Shown here piece by piece: positions 16,588-26,230 of a DNA stretch of 42,619 nt (the first letter of the stretch is position 1; each line of letters opens with the position of its first letter). The position numbers and the translations under genes were made by a program. Origin of the DNA: Alphaproteobacteria bacterium (lineage in GTDB: Bacteria; Pseudomonadota; Alphaproteobacteria; Rickettsiales; UBA1997); the NCBI GenBank assembly GCA_014190355.1, contig BJGH01000010.1, positions 1 through 42,619 on the forward strand. The letters run 5' to 3'. Below the pieces are notes generated by a model. The model saw nothing but the letters and a program-made list of their open reading frames with translations, did not search any database and was not told where the DNA came from.

Positions 16588-17802
16588 TTATGAATTATGT
16601 TTTAACCCAGCAATTCTAAGTCTTAAAGCATTTAATTTAATAAAACCCTGAGCATCTTTTTGATCATAAACACTATCTTCTTCAAAAGTTACATGAGCCA
16701 TTGAGTAAAGACTTTTATTTGATTCTCGACCCATAACATAAACTCCACCTTTGTATAATTCTAATTTAACTTTGCCTTCAACATGCTCTTGACTCTTGTC
16801 AATCAAGGCTTGAAGCATTAATCTTTCTGGAGCAAACCAAAAACCATAATAAATTAAACTAGCGTAACGAGGCATTAATTCGTCTTTAAGATGCATAGCT
16901 TCACGATCCAAAGTGATTGATTCGATAGCGCGATGAGCACAAAGTAAAATTGTTCCTCCCGGAGTTTCATAAACTCCACGAGATTTCATTCCTACAAAAC
17001 GATTTTCAACTAAATCTAAACGGCCAATTCCGTTCTTTCCCCCGAGCTCATTAAGCTTGGTGAGAATTTGCGCTGGAGTCATTTTAACTCCATCAATAGC
17101 CACGGCATCGCCTTTGGCAAATTCAATTTCAATAATAGTTGCTTGGTCAGGTGCTTGTTTAGGGCTGATGGTTCTTTGATAAACATAATCTGGAGCACTT
17201 TGTGCTGGATCTTCCAAAACCTTTCCTTCGCTTGATGTGTGTAATAAGTTAGCATCAACTGAGTATGGTGCTTCACCCATTTTATCTTTTGCCACAGGAA
17301 TTTGATGCATTTGGGCATATTCAATTAGCTTGGTTCGTGAATTCAAATCCCATTCACGCCACGGGGCAATAATTTTAATATCGGGTTTATTAGCGTAATA
17401 ACTTAATTCGAAACGCACTTGATCATTCCCCTTGCCTGTAGCTCCGTGAGCTACCGCATCGGCATTTACTAATTTAGCAATTTCAATTTGTCTTTTGGCA
17501 ATTAATGGCCGAGCAATTGAGGTACCAAGCAAATAAACCCCTTCATACAAAGCGTTAGCTCGAAACATTGGGAAAACATAATTGCCAACAAACTCCTCGC
17601 GTAAATCCTCAATAAAAATTTCTTTAACACCCAGCATCTGAGCTTTTTTTCGAGCAGGCTCTAACTCTTCACCCTGCCCTAAATCAGCAGTAAAAGTAAC
17701 GACTTCGCATTGATATTTTTCTTGCAACCATTTTAAGATCACTGAAGTATCTAGCCCTCCTGAGTAGGCCAAAACAACTTTTTTAATTTTTTTTTCCGAC
17801 AT
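16588..17802 (-). CDS. argG: Argininosuccinate synthase
   Basis: Joins citrulline and aspartate with ATP, the next-to-last step of arginine synthesis. The 404-residue length is standard. The N-type ATP pyrophosphatase P-loop is [10 protein letters not shown] near the start, and family blocks follow: [25 protein letters not shown], the [10 protein letters not shown] stretch, and [15 protein letters not shown]. It is the first gene of a pair with the downstream ABC ATPase (11-base gap). No argH lies in the window. Presence of argG sets this organism apart from classic Rickettsia, which lack arginine synthesis. No Shine-Dalgarno motif precedes the ATG. Confidence 0.97.
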   Translation of the reverse strand: MSEKKIKKVVLAYSGGLDTSVILKWLQEKYQCEVVTFTADLGQGEELEPARKKAQMLGVKEIFIEDLREEFVGNYVFPMFRANALYEGVYLLGTSIARPLIAKRQIEIAKLVNADAVAHGATGKGNDQVRFELSYYANKPDIKIIAPWREWDLNSRTKLIEYAQMHQIPVAKDKMGEAPYSVDANLLHTSSEGKVLEDPAQSAPDYVYQRTISPKQAPDQATIIEIEFAKGDAVAIDGVKMTPAQILTKLNELGGKNGIGRLDLVENRFVGMKSRGVYETPGGTILLCAHRAIESITLDREAMHLKDELMPRYASLIYYGFWFAPERLMLQALIDKSQEHVEGKVKLELYKGGVYVMGRESNKSLYSMAHVTFEEDSVYDQKDAQGFIKLNALRLRIAGLKHNS

Positions 17803-18023
17803 AAAATTTAAGTTAATTTCTAAAGTTTTTTAAATTAATACCAATTATAAAAATATATTTTTATAAATCCAAGAATTTGATTATTTGGCAATTTTTATTT
17901 TAATATTCAAAAATCAAAATTGCTATTTTTAGGTTAGCTTTTTTTAAAAATATCTTTTGCTTCAAAAAAATTTTAAATTTGAGCTAGTAAGCATAGCACA
18001 TCTAGTTACTCAGATAAAAGACT

Positions 18024-19808
18024 TTAAATAATTTTAAAGCATGTTATGTTATTATTAACTCTAGTATTAACTTGAGGTCCTTGTGGATTTGTACTTGGTT
18101 TATTTTGACCTAAAACTTGAGCAACTAACATTGATGATTGATTACCTTGCTGTTTGAATTTCAATAAACCCTGTGAAAAACTACTTAATAAATTTAAAAT
18201 TTTTTCTTTATTTTCTAACCTTTGTGGATAAATTTCATTCAAAATATTTTTATCATTAGTGGCATTAAGATCTTTTATTAAATCATCAATCATATTTTTA
18301 TCAACATTGCTAGGATTTTGTGACATTTTTTTTATCAAGAATTCTGCTACCTCAAAGCAAAAATTTGAACATGCAAAATGAAGCGGGGTTTTTCCTAAAT
18401 GGTTTTGTTTATTAAAATCAGCACCATTTTCTATTAATAACTCAACTATTTTAGTATGACCATATTGACAAGCGTTTTGAAGGGGAATATTTGTCATATT
18501 TGCGTCTTCGCAATTAACATTCACTTTTTTGTCTATCAATAATTTTACTATCTCGGGATAACCATTTTTACAGGCGATGATAAGGGCATCAGATTTAATG
18601 TTATTTTGCGAATTAGGATTAGAGTATTTTTCGAGAAAAAAATTTAGCAATATACTATCGCCATTCTCACAGGCAACTTCAATAACAGTTTTTTGAAACT
18701 TATCTTTTATCGACATATCTGCCCCATGAGAAGCCAACAAAATAGGTATTTCATGACTATTTTTTTTACTTCGACAAGTAATATGAAGTGGAGTTTCTTG
18801 TTGATTATTTTGTAAGTTAACATCGGCTTTATTTGTCAACAATAATTCAGCTATTTTAATATGCCCATAGCGACTTGCAAGATGAAGCGGGGTTTCTTGT
18901 TGATTATTTTGTAAGTTAACATCGGCTTTATTTGTCAACAATAATTCAGCTATTTTAATATGCCCATAGCGACTTGCAAGATGAAGCGGAGTTTGTTGTT
19001 GATTATTTTGTAAGTTAACATCGGCTTTATTTGTCAATAGTAATTCAGCTATTTGTGCATTGCCGTTAATAGATAAAAGATGAAGCGGGGCTTCTTTAGA
19101 GTCATTTTGTTGGTTAAAATCAGCACCTATTTTTAATAATAGTTCAACTAATTCGAAATGACCTTTTTGACAAGCAAAATGAAAAGGAGTATTCTGGAAT
19201 TTATCTTTAATATTAACCTTAGCACCTTTTTGTAATAGTAACTCAACTAATTCAGTATTGCCATCTAAAGAAGCATAGTGAAGAGGGGTGTAATCATAAT
19301 AATCTTTTTTTGAAGGATTAACGCCCTCTATGTCAAGAAGAAAGTTCAAAGATTCAATTTTATTGCTTTTACAATATTTAAACATCAGTGAATTTAAAAT
19401 ATCATTTAAATTTTCCTTGAAGTTATAAGGAATATTAATTCTCAAAATATCTAAAAGTTTTTTAAAACCATCGTAATCATTAACATCTAAAAATCTTGAT
19501 AAGTTATCTTCAATTTCTAAAGATTTTAACAAAAATTCTATATCATTTGATGATTGAGATTTTTGAATTAAAATTGACAATATCCGAGCTGTTAAATCAT
19601 GATTTTTTGAAGTAATAGTTAATCTAAAAATTTTCATTGGAAATTCACTGACAAGATTGAAATCATCTTTCTGGATTAAATATTCAACTACATAATCAAG
19701 AACCGATAAAAAGTTAGCAGAATCTTTAATTGAATGACTTAAATTATCTTGACTTTTATTGGCAGATATATCTGGGGTTAGAGTATTTTTATATGTAGAA
19801 TTTTTCAT
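18024..19808 (-). CDS. Ankyrin-repeat protein with recently duplicated repeats
   Basis: A 594-residue protein with a non-repeat N-terminal region (1-170), about ten ankyrin repeats (about 172-505) and a C-terminal tail. Repeats follow TPLH-A-x-x-G-H-x-x-I-x-ELLL-x-x-x-A-D-x-N; units four and five are almost the same, and unit three shares its second half with them. No signal peptide or membrane span is seen. Ankyrin proteins of this kind in host-associated alphaproteobacteria are often secreted effectors or bind host proteins; for this one that is inference. The tail ends in NNITCFKII, with Cys five from the end, not at the CaaX position. It lies alone on its strand, opposite yihY. A second ankyrin gene sits 2.6 kb away. 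Confidence 0.9.
   Translation of the reverse strand: MKNSTYKNTLTPDISANKSQDNLSHSIKDSANFLSVLDYVVEYLIQKDDFNLVSEFPMKIFRLTITSKNHDLTARILSILIQKSQSSNDIEFLLKSLEIEDNLSRFLDVNDYDGFKKLLDILRINIPYNFKENLNDILNSLMFKYCKSNKIESLNFLLDIEGVNPSKKDYYDYTPLHYASLDGNTELVELLLQKGAKVNIKDKFQNTPFHFACQKGHFELVELLLKIGADFNQQNDSKEAPLHLLSINGNAQIAELLLTNKADVNLQNNQQQTPLHLASRYGHIKIAELLLTNKADVNLQNNQQETPLHLASRYGHIKIAELLLTNKADVNLQNNQQETPLHITCRSKKNSHEIPILLASHGADMSIKDKFQKTVIEVACENGDSILLNFFLEKYSNPNSQNNIKSDALIIACKNGYPEIVKLLIDKKVNVNCEDANMTNIPLQNACQYGHTKIVELLIENGADFNKQNHLGKTPLHFACSNFCFEVAEFLIKKMSQNPSNVDKNMIDDLIKDLNATNDKNILNEIYPQRLENKEKILNLLSSFSQGLLKFKQQGNQSSMLVAQVLGQNKPSTNPQGPQVNTRVNNNITCFKII
18793..18990 (-). repeat. Two tandem 99-bp repeats inside the ankyrin gene
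   Basis: Unit 1 (18793-18891) and unit 2 (18892-18990) differ by only a base or two over 99 bases, exactly one 33-residue ankyrin repeat each. A third copy begins at 18991 and stays similar for about 45 bases before it diverges. Such near-identity at DNA level, including synonymous sites, points to a recent in-frame duplication by slippage or unequal recombination. Confidence 0.92.
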
Positions 19809-20179
19809 AAGGCTACCATTAATACACCGCGATACCTTATTTTAAAAAATGGTTTATAATTTTTTAATGTATTTTAGTGTAATATATTTAATATTTTGTA
19901 TGATCAAATAAATAATTAGAAATTTGTAAAATATATTTTATAGTTTATATTAAAAATTATTATTAATAATTTTTTTTAAAAAACTACTTTAAACAACTTT
20001 ATCCCTATAATACTTAACTATTAATGTTTTAAGTTACAACATTTGTAGAGTTAAATTTTATAAATTTTTAAAAATTTGATTGATAAAATTTTAATTCAAA
20101 CATAAAATTATTTTAACTAAACAAGAGATAAGTAGTCACTTTTTTAAAAAAAACAAAATATTTAATAATAATTAAAATA
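19809..20179. other. 371-base AT-rich divergent intergenic region
   Basis: It lies between the starts of the ankyrin gene (minus strand) and yihY (plus strand) and so holds both promoters. It is long runs of A and T with several TATAAT-like strings. I see no gene, RNA, repeat family or clear operator in it. Confidence 0.4.
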
Positions 20180-21103
20180 ATGGTTGTTAAAGCTAAAAAA
20201 ACCAGAGCTAAAAGATCAACTAATCGTCGCAAAGGTAATTATTATTTTCACAAATATTGTATTATCCCTCTAAAGATTTTAAAAATCTCAATAATTGATA
20301 CTATTCGTCATGATGGCATTGAACATGCTGGGTATTTAGCATTCTTAAGCATTTTATCACTTTTTCCATCTTTAATTTTTTTAATTTCAATAATTGGTCT
20401 GGTTGGAGCAAGCGACATTGGTATTGATTTTATTGGTAAAATTTTGGACTCAATTCCTCGCGAGATGTCGCAAGCCTTATCGCCAAGAATTAATGAAATT
20501 ATTTCTGGTCCAGAAAATAGCTTTTTAACAATTGCCATTATTGGCGTAATATGGACCGCTTCATCATCAGTTGAAGGGTGCAGAACAATTCTTAATCGCG
20601 CTTATCGCGTTGCTTTTCCTCCTCCATATTTATGGCGTAGGCTTTTTAGCATTATGGAATTTTTTGTGATTATCTTTTCAATTATCACGGCAATTATTGC
20701 TTTCGTTATTATCCCATCAGCATTAAAAGATTTGGAATTGAAATTTAATTTTCACCTAAATATTGATTATGATTTCTTTTATATTCGCTACATTGTTTTT
20801 TTAATTTTATTAATCACTGCTACCTCAACCCTTTACTATGCCCTTCCCAATGTTAAACAAAAAATCACCAAAACTGTTCCAGGGTCAATTTTAGCGGTAA
20901 TGCTCTGGGTAATTTTAGAATGGTTGTTTTCATTTTATCTCGATAAATTTCATCAAGTAAATTTTGTTTACGGATCAATTGCAGGAATTATAATTACTTT
21001 AATGTTTTTTTATTTAATTAGTCTGGTGTTTATTTTAGGTGCAGAATTTAACTATCATTTTCATCGAACCTATCAAGTATTTTTAAAGATTCGTAAAAAA
21101 TAA
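20180..21103 (+). CDS. YihY/BrkB-family inner-membrane protein
   Basis: A 307-residue membrane protein of the YihY/BrkB (UPF0761) family, once misnamed ribonuclease BN. Features are a basic N-terminal tail (residues 4-20, KKTRAKRSTNRRK), the family opening DGIEHAGYLAFLSILSLFPSL, and about six spans. The conserved WTASSSVEGCRTILNRAY stretch follows, then TLYYALPNVKQKI and the C-terminal YGSIAGIIITLMFFYL segment. The molecular function of the family is not settled; transport or membrane-integrity roles have been proposed. It precedes folC by 17 bases on the same strand and probably shares a transcript. Confidence 0.9.
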   Translation: MVVKAKKTRAKRSTNRRKGNYYFHKYCIIPLKILKISIIDTIRHDGIEHAGYLAFLSILSLFPSLIFLISIIGLVGASDIGIDFIGKILDSIPREMSQALSPRINEIISGPENSFLTIAIIGVIWTASSSVEGCRTILNRAYRVAFPPPYLWRRLFSIMEFFVIIFSIITAIIAFVIIPSALKDLELKFNFHLNIDYDFFYIRYIVFLILLITATSTLYYALPNVKQKITKTVPGSILAVMLWVILEWLFSFYLDKFHQVNFVYGSIAGIIITLMFFYLISLVFILGAEFNYHFHRTYQVFLKIRKK

Positions 21104-21120
21104 TTTTTCAAATATTTATT

Positions 21121-22374
21121 ATGCTCTTTACTTCATGGCCAAATCCTAATAAACAATTCATTAATCTTGGACTTGAAAGAATTAGCGAACTTTTAGCAAG
21201 ACTCAACAATCCTCAAAATAATTTACCACCAGTTGTTCATATTGCAGGAACAAATGGCAAAGGATCAACTTTAGCTTTTATCAAAAGTATTTTACAAACT
21301 GCTGGTTACAGAGTTCATAGCTACACCTCTCCTCATTTGGTTGAGTTTAATGAACGAATTGAATTGGCTAACAAAATGATTAGCGATGATTTTTTAAATG
21401 AAGTTTCAGAGCAATGTCGCATTGCAAGTTTAAAAGATCAGCCAATTGACTTAAGTTTTTTTGAAGGAACAACAGCAATGGCATTTTTGGCTTTTTCCAA
21501 GATCAAGGGTGATATTTTGCTGCTAGAAACTGGTCTTGGTGGAGAATTTGATGCTACCAATGTTGTTGAACAAGTTTTGGCATCAATCATCACCACTATT
21601 GACTTTGATCATCAAGAATATTTGGGCAAAACTTTAAAAGAAATCGCCAAAGCTAAGGCAGGAATAATTAAAAAAGATTGTTTAACAATTTCCACTAATC
21701 AACATCAAGAAGTAATTGAAGTTATAGAAAATAAGGCAAAAAAGTTAAACTCTAACTTAATTTATGCAAATCACATAGAATTTAATTTTGACAATCTTGA
21801 ACTCGGTTTGCATGGTCAACACCAACTACAAAATGCTCAACTTGCAGTTAGTTTCATCAAAAATCAAAAGCTTTTTAAAATTAGCGATCAGCAAATTAAA
21901 ATTGGTTTGCAAAATGCCCAATGGCGAGGTCGATTAGAAAGAATTAATGATCCTAAAATCTTAAAATTATTACCAAATAATTGTCAGTTTTATATTGATG
22001 GCAGTCATAATTTACAAGGTGCTAACACTGTTAATAATTTTTTAAAAAAATTTAAAGATAAAAAAATTACCCTAATTTTTTCTATGCTCAAAGATAAACC
22101 TTGCGAAGAATTCTTAACAACAATTATCAACTCAAAAGATTACCAAATCAGTGAAATTATTTTAACGACAATTCCTAATCAACATCGCTCAATGAGCTTG
22201 GAAGAATTGGAAAAAATTATTAAAAAATTCAATGTTAAATATTTTTGTTTAGCAAATTATCAACAGATTTTTGAAAAAATTAATCATCTGCAAAGCCAAG
22301 TAGCTGTTCTTACCGGATCACTTTATTTAGTTGGTGATTTTTTAGCAAAATCTTTAAATAAAGATTTTGGATAA
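21121..22374 (+). CDS. folC: Folylpolyglutamate / dihydrofolate synthase
   Basis: A Mur-ligase-fold enzyme that adds glutamate to dihydropteroate and/or folates. At 417 residues it is of normal length. It has the ATP-binding loop HIAGTNGKGST, then YTSPHLVEFNERI, ETGLGGEFDATNV, a TTIDFDHQEYLGKT segment and a KAKAGIIKK stretch with the carbamylated lysine region. The late IDGSHNLQGA block starts the C-terminal domain. FolB at 0.8-1.2 kb is an earlier step of the same pathway. It lies 17 bases after yihY. Whether it has both activities cannot be told from the sequence. Confidence 0.95.
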   Translation: MLFTSWPNPNKQFINLGLERISELLARLNNPQNNLPPVVHIAGTNGKGSTLAFIKSILQTAGYRVHSYTSPHLVEFNERIELANKMISDDFLNEVSEQCRIASLKDQPIDLSFFEGTTAMAFLAFSKIKGDILLLETGLGGEFDATNVVEQVLASIITTIDFDHQEYLGKTLKEIAKAKAGIIKKDCLTISTNQHQEVIEVIENKAKKLNSNLIYANHIEFNFDNLELGLHGQHQLQNAQLAVSFIKNQKLFKISDQQIKIGLQNAQWRGRLERINDPKILKLLPNNCQFYIDGSHNLQGANTVNNFLKKFKDKKITLIFSMLKDKPCEEFLTTIINSKDYQISEIILTTIPNQHRSMSLEELEKIIKKFNVKYFCLANYQQIFEKINHLQSQVAVLTGSLYLVGDFLAKSLNKDFG

Positions 22375-22425
22375 TTAATTTCTTAACGCAAATAAATAAT
22401 TATTTTAGCTATTCTAAAATAGATT

Positions 22426-23616
22426 TCATAGGATCGAACAACTACTAGAATCATCAGTAGTTCTTGGTGAACCGCAAGATTTACTTGGAGTTTGCTCTTT
22501 GAATTCTTGCAACTCTTTTTTCATAATTGATCTACTTAATTTAATGTAAAAGCTATTGCATAATCTTGTAAAATCTTCTGAAGTTCGATATTTTTTTGGA
22601 AAATATTTTTTATTACTACGATATAAAATTCTAAGTTTTTTTACATAATAGTTAAGTCTTGGCAAATATTGCTTCAGAGCATTAATTTCCTGCAAATCAA
22701 TCATTGCTTCAAAAGCTTCAATATTACACTTAGTTACCGATAGATCTATAGGGGTTCTATTTTGGCAATCTAACATATTTAATGACTTATTATTGAAACC
22801 AGGATGCTGCGTAATTAATCTAAAAACATCTTTGTCAAATTTTCTTGCCAAATAATGCATAGCATTTTCCGAAGAACTATCTAATGATTTATTTAAATCC
22901 GGATTTTTACTTAAAATAAATTCTAAAGTTTTTAAATGACGAGGATCAATATCCTGTTTTTCATTAATAAAAAAATCATAATAGCAATAAATTAAGGATT
23001 GCTTTGGCAAGATTTCTCTAATTGCAGTTCTTTTCATTTGTCTTGGATAGTAAAATTCTAAATCCAAAATATCTTGCAGATCATCTATCTTGCCTTGGCT
23101 AATAAAATTTTTTAAAACTTTAAGGGTATTTTTTTTGCTAGAAAAAATAATCTCTAATAAATTTTTTTGATTAAAAGTATGATCTGTAACTTCGATCATA
23201 TTAATCCTTGCTTTCACAATTGCAGTAACTGCTTCAAGGTTATTTTGTTGATTAGCAAACTCTAAAATATCAAACTCTTTTTCATTAATTGTAATTTTTT
23301 TTTCAAGATCGATAATATTTTTTTTTAGAAAATACCAAACTAGATCAGATTTTTTTTTTATTATCGAAAGATGGAAAGGAGTAATACCAAATTTATTTGA
23401 GTGATTCATTAGCTCAATAATTTCAAATGAGAATTTGTTAATTAATTTTTCTATAATTTCTAGATCACAATTTTCTTCAATTAAAATATGAAAAATATTT
23501 CCTTTATCACTAGCTTCAAAACATAATTTTCTTAGGTCATCATATTTTTTTTCATTAAAAAGACTTTCGATACGATCTTTTAATTTTAAACTATTAGCTT
23601 CTCTCTTTAAAGACAT
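22426..23616 (-). CDS. Ankyrin-like protein ending in a CaaX-type motif (CSIL)
   Basis: A 396-residue protein with diverged ankyrin-like repeats: NKFGITPFHLSIIKKKSDLV (about 75-95), an AMHYLARKFDKDVFRLI repeat (about 253-270) and NRTPIDLSVTKCNIEAFEAM (about 283-302). No signal peptide or membrane span is seen. The C-terminus is Ser/Thr-rich and ends Cys-Ser-Ile-Leu, confirmed at the DNA level (TGT TCG ATC CTA TGA). This fits the eukaryotic CaaX prenylation motif, with Leu last favouring geranylgeranylation; Legionella AnkB and other effectors use such tails to reach host membranes. Convergent with folC. A host-directed effector is the best guess, but a chance CSIL is possible. Confidence 0.8.
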   Translation of the reverse strand: MSLKREANSLKLKDRIESLFNEKKYDDLRKLCFEASDKGNIFHILIEENCDLEIIEKLINKFSFEIIELMNHSNKFGITPFHLSIIKKKSDLVWYFLKKNIIDLEKKITINEKEFDILEFANQQNNLEAVTAIVKARINMIEVTDHTFNQKNLLEIIFSSKKNTLKVLKNFISQGKIDDLQDILDLEFYYPRQMKRTAIREILPKQSLIYCYYDFFINEKQDIDPRHLKTLEFILSKNPDLNKSLDSSSENAMHYLARKFDKDVFRLITQHPGFNNKSLNMLDCQNRTPIDLSVTKCNIEAFEAMIDLQEINALKQYLPRLNYYVKKLRILYRSNKKYFPKKYRTSEDFTRLCNSFYIKLSRSIMKKELQEFKEQTPSKSCGSPRTTDDSSSCSIL

Positions 23617-24043
23617 AAAAAAATATTTTACATTAATTGTTATAAAAAACTTTTAAAAAAAAGTTATTACAATATTTAAATTTTAATAATTAAATTTATC
23701 GCAAATTTTTTCTAAAAAATATAAGTTTCAGTTGCGTTAAATATGTATAATAATTTTTTAGTAGCACTAAATATTATCTTATCTTGCCAATATGAGAAAA
23801 TTATTTTTTATACTTACGACCCATAACAATGTTATTTTTGATCGTACTAATGTAACAGTGGTTAATAACTCACAACCAATTAAACTTAACAATAATAAAA
23901 AACTTGTCTTTTGATTTTTGTACATTATTCTAGAAACTGTTTTGATTATAGTTCATTATTCTAAAATGCCTATCAATTCTATAACTAAATCTCTTAAAGC
24001 AAAATTTATAGAGATTATTTTTAACATCAATTACAAAAAAACT
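23617..24043. promoter_or_regulatory. Divergent region before umuD with a 10-bp direct repeat at 31-base spacing
   Basis: 427 bases between the start of the CaaX ankyrin gene and umuD. CATTATTCTA occurs at 23923-23932 and again at 23954-23963, exactly 31 bases (about three helical turns) apart, about 80-120 bases before the umuD ATG. That is a plausible pair of regulator sites for umuDC. The usual alphaproteobacterial LexA box (GTTC-N7-GTTC) was not found. A 40-codon open frame at 23792-23914 is of doubtful reality. Confidence 0.35.
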
Positions 24044-24562
24044 ATGAAAAAACGTGGAGGATATCGTATTGGCGCAGGTCGACCAAAGGGTCAAGGCAAA
24101 TACCAAGAACCAACCAAACCGCTTAGAGTTCCCTTAAGCCTGATTGGCAAAATAACCGATTTTATTAGCAATAAGGGTTATTGTTTACCGCTTTACAATT
24201 GCGCTGTACAAGCTGGTTTTCCCTCTCCTGCTGATGATTACATCGCTCAAGATATTGATCTTAACAAATATTTAATTAGACACCCTACCGCTACTTTCTT
24301 AGTAAGAGTGGTCGGTGATTCAATGATTAAAGCAGGAATTAATCAAGATGATGTCTTGATTGTTGATCGCAGTCTGGAAGTTAGAAATGGCAATATTGTT
24401 ATTGTTGCAATTAACGGTGAGCTAACCGTTAAAAGATTCATTAGAAACTCTGAGGGATTATTTTTAATGCCAGAAAATGATCAATATCAACCAATTGCCA
24501 TTAGAGAATTTAACGAAAACACTATTTGGGGAGTGGTTACAAATGTTATTCACAAAGTATAA
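24044..24562 (+). CDS. umuD: UmuD-like self-cleaving protein with a basic AGRPKG N-terminus
   Basis: A S24-family LexA/UmuD-type protein of 172 residues. Cleavage should occur at Ala57-Gly58 in QAGFPSPADDY; the Ser-Lys dyad is Ser93 (GDSM) and Lys130 (GELTVKRF). In E. coli, RecA-assisted cleavage makes UmuD', the partner of UmuC in Pol V. Here the N-terminus opens MKKRGGYRIGAGRPKG, a basic AT-hook-like stretch absent from E. coli UmuD, so it may also bind DNA as a repressor. I start at ATG 24044 because this is where the recognisable motif begins; an upstream in-frame extension to 23918 begins with TTG and reads as noise. umuC follows after 97 bases. Confidence 0.9.
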   Translation: MKKRGGYRIGAGRPKGQGKYQEPTKPLRVPLSLIGKITDFISNKGYCLPLYNCAVQAGFPSPADDYIAQDIDLNKYLIRHPTATFLVRVVGDSMIKAGINQDDVLIVDRSLEVRNGNIVIVAINGELTVKRFIRNSEGLFLMPENDQYQPIAIREFNENTIWGVVTNVIHKV

Positions 24563-24659
24563 ATTAATTTTTTTAAAATATTTTAAAGTACTTTAAACAA
24601 TAACTAACAATTTATTTTTTTATTAACAATAAATATTTTTCTTAACAAACTATAAATTT

Positions 24660-25946
24660 ATGAGTAATTCACCAATTTTTGCCTTGATCGATTGCAACAA
24701 TTTTTATGCGTCATGCGAGCGGGTTTTTCAACCAAAATTAACTAATAAACCTGTTGTGGTATTGTCAAATAATGATGGTTGTATTATTGCTCGCTCCAAC
24801 GAAGCCAAAGCTTTGGGCATTGAAATGGGTGCACCTTTTTTCAAATTTCGTCAGCTAATTGAAAAAAATCAAGTAGCAGTTTTTTCTTCCAATTATACTT
24901 TTTACGGTGATATGTCAAATCGTGTTATGAAGTCATTGCAAATGATGGTTAGCGATATGGAAATTTACTCAATTGATGAAGCTTTTTTTCGTCTCGACAC
25001 TATGGCAATAAATTGCTATCAAGAATTTTGTAGCGATATTCGTTTTAAAATAAATAAATGGCTTGGTATCCCTACCTCAATAGGCATTGCTCCAACTAAA
25101 ACTCTAGCAAAAATTGCCAATCATCTTGCTAAAAAAAATCTCCACAATTTGGCAAAAAATTCAGTGGTAGATTTTTGTGATAAAAAATTACAAGAACAAA
25201 TTTTACCACAAATTGCTTTAAAAGATATCTGGGGAATTGGTAAAGGCATGTCACAAAGCCTTCACAAAATTGGCATTACCAACGCTTTACAATTAAGAGA
25301 TGCTTGCGAAATGCAAATTGACAAACTACTTGGGGTTGTTGGTAAAAGAATTGTTTATGAACTGCGAGGTTTTTCTTGTTTAGAGCTTGAAGACATAGCT
25401 CCACGCAAAAATATTTTATCTTCGAAATCTTTTGGCAAAAATGTTTTTGAAAAAACAGAATTACAGGAAGCTTTGGCAAACTATGTGGTAAGGGCTTGCG
25501 AAAAAATGCGTCGTCAAAAAACCAAAGCACAAGCTTTGATGATTTATATTCGTACCAGCCCTTTTGCCTCAACTGTTCAATATCAAGCAGGATTAACCCA
25601 TAATTTTACAATTGCTACTAACAATGTTCAAGAAATTATCGCTTGCGCTTTACAACTTTTAGACAAAATTTATAAAAAAGGTTATGCTTACAAAAAAGCT
25701 GGGGTAATGCTTTTAGACTTAATTGATGAACAAAAAATGCAATATGATTTATTCAACAATAATTATAATCCACAACAAGAAAGAAATGAAGTTATTCAGC
25801 AAACCCTTGAAAAAATTAATCATAAAAATGGGCAAAATACTATATTTTATGCTATCCAAGGCATAAAAAGAAACTGGGCAATGCAATGCAATCAACGCTC
25901 TTGTCAATACACTACCAATCTCAAAGAATTGGCAAATGTTTCATAA
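24660..25946 (+). CDS. umuC: DNA polymerase V catalytic subunit UmuC
   Basis: A Y-family translesion polymerase of 428 residues. It opens [18 protein letters not shown] with metal ligand Asp11, followed by [14 protein letters not shown]; the second catalytic pair is Asp106-Glu107 in SIDEAFF. The palm [12 protein letters not shown] and the helix-hairpin region [18 protein letters not shown] follow. A clamp-binding motif QYDLF lies near residue 361. It follows umuD and so forms a umuDC operon. Mutagenic bypass of DNA lesions in the SOS response is the expected role. No lexA or imuA is present in the window, and the C-terminal part has the DUF4113-like [15 protein letters not shown] ending typical of UmuC. 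Confidence 0.96.
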   Translation: MSNSPIFALIDCNNFYASCERVFQPKLTNKPVVVLSNNDGCIIARSNEAKALGIEMGAPFFKFRQLIEKNQVAVFSSNYTFYGDMSNRVMKSLQMMVSDMEIYSIDEAFFRLDTMAINCYQEFCSDIRFKINKWLGIPTSIGIAPTKTLAKIANHLAKKNLHNLAKNSVVDFCDKKLQEQILPQIALKDIWGIGKGMSQSLHKIGITNALQLRDACEMQIDKLLGVVGKRIVYELRGFSCLELEDIAPRKNILSSKSFGKNVFEKTELQEALANYVVRACEKMRRQKTKAQALMIYIRTSPFASTVQYQAGLTHNFTIATNNVQEIIACALQLLDKIYKKGYAYKKAGVMLLDLIDEQKMQYDLFNNNYNPQQERNEVIQQTLEKINHKNGQNTIFYAIQGIKRNWAMQCNQRSCQYTTNLKELANVS

Positions 25947-25965
25947 TTAAAACACTTTGTTTTAA
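25947..25965 (+). terminator. Possible weak hairpin terminator after umuC
   Basis: TTAAAACA and TGTTTTAA pair perfectly around a CTT loop, beginning on the base after the umuC stop codon. The stem holds only one G-C pair and no long T run follows directly, so it is weak as an intrinsic terminator. It could equally be chance in AT-rich DNA. Confidence 0.3.
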
Positions 25966-26230
25966 GAACTAAAAATTGTCTAAAAAAAATTTGCTGATAA
26001 TCGTAAGATTAAAAATATCTGGAACATCAAGAAAATATAAATAGAACAATCTTTGATAATACTTTTAATTAATCAAAAATATATTTTATTAAGTTATCAT
26101 AACCAAATTAAATCTCGAGATTTTTTTACTAAGAAATAAAGTTAGAAAGATTAAAAATATAAAATTTAAATTTTTAGATTGGGATGATATGAGTTATATT
26201 TACAGAATTTATAGTTTGATAAATAATAAT

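Noticed and set aside
23792-23914. A 40-codon open frame (MRKLFFILTTHNN...) upstream of umuD
   Set aside because: No start signal, no recognisable motif, and Asn-rich text typical of AT-rich noise; I could not support it as a gene.
26110-26123. 14-bp palindrome AAATCTCGAGATTT followed by T's, after umuC
   Set aside because: A stem of five weak pairs with a TCGA loop is unlikely to end transcription; kept only as a curiosity.
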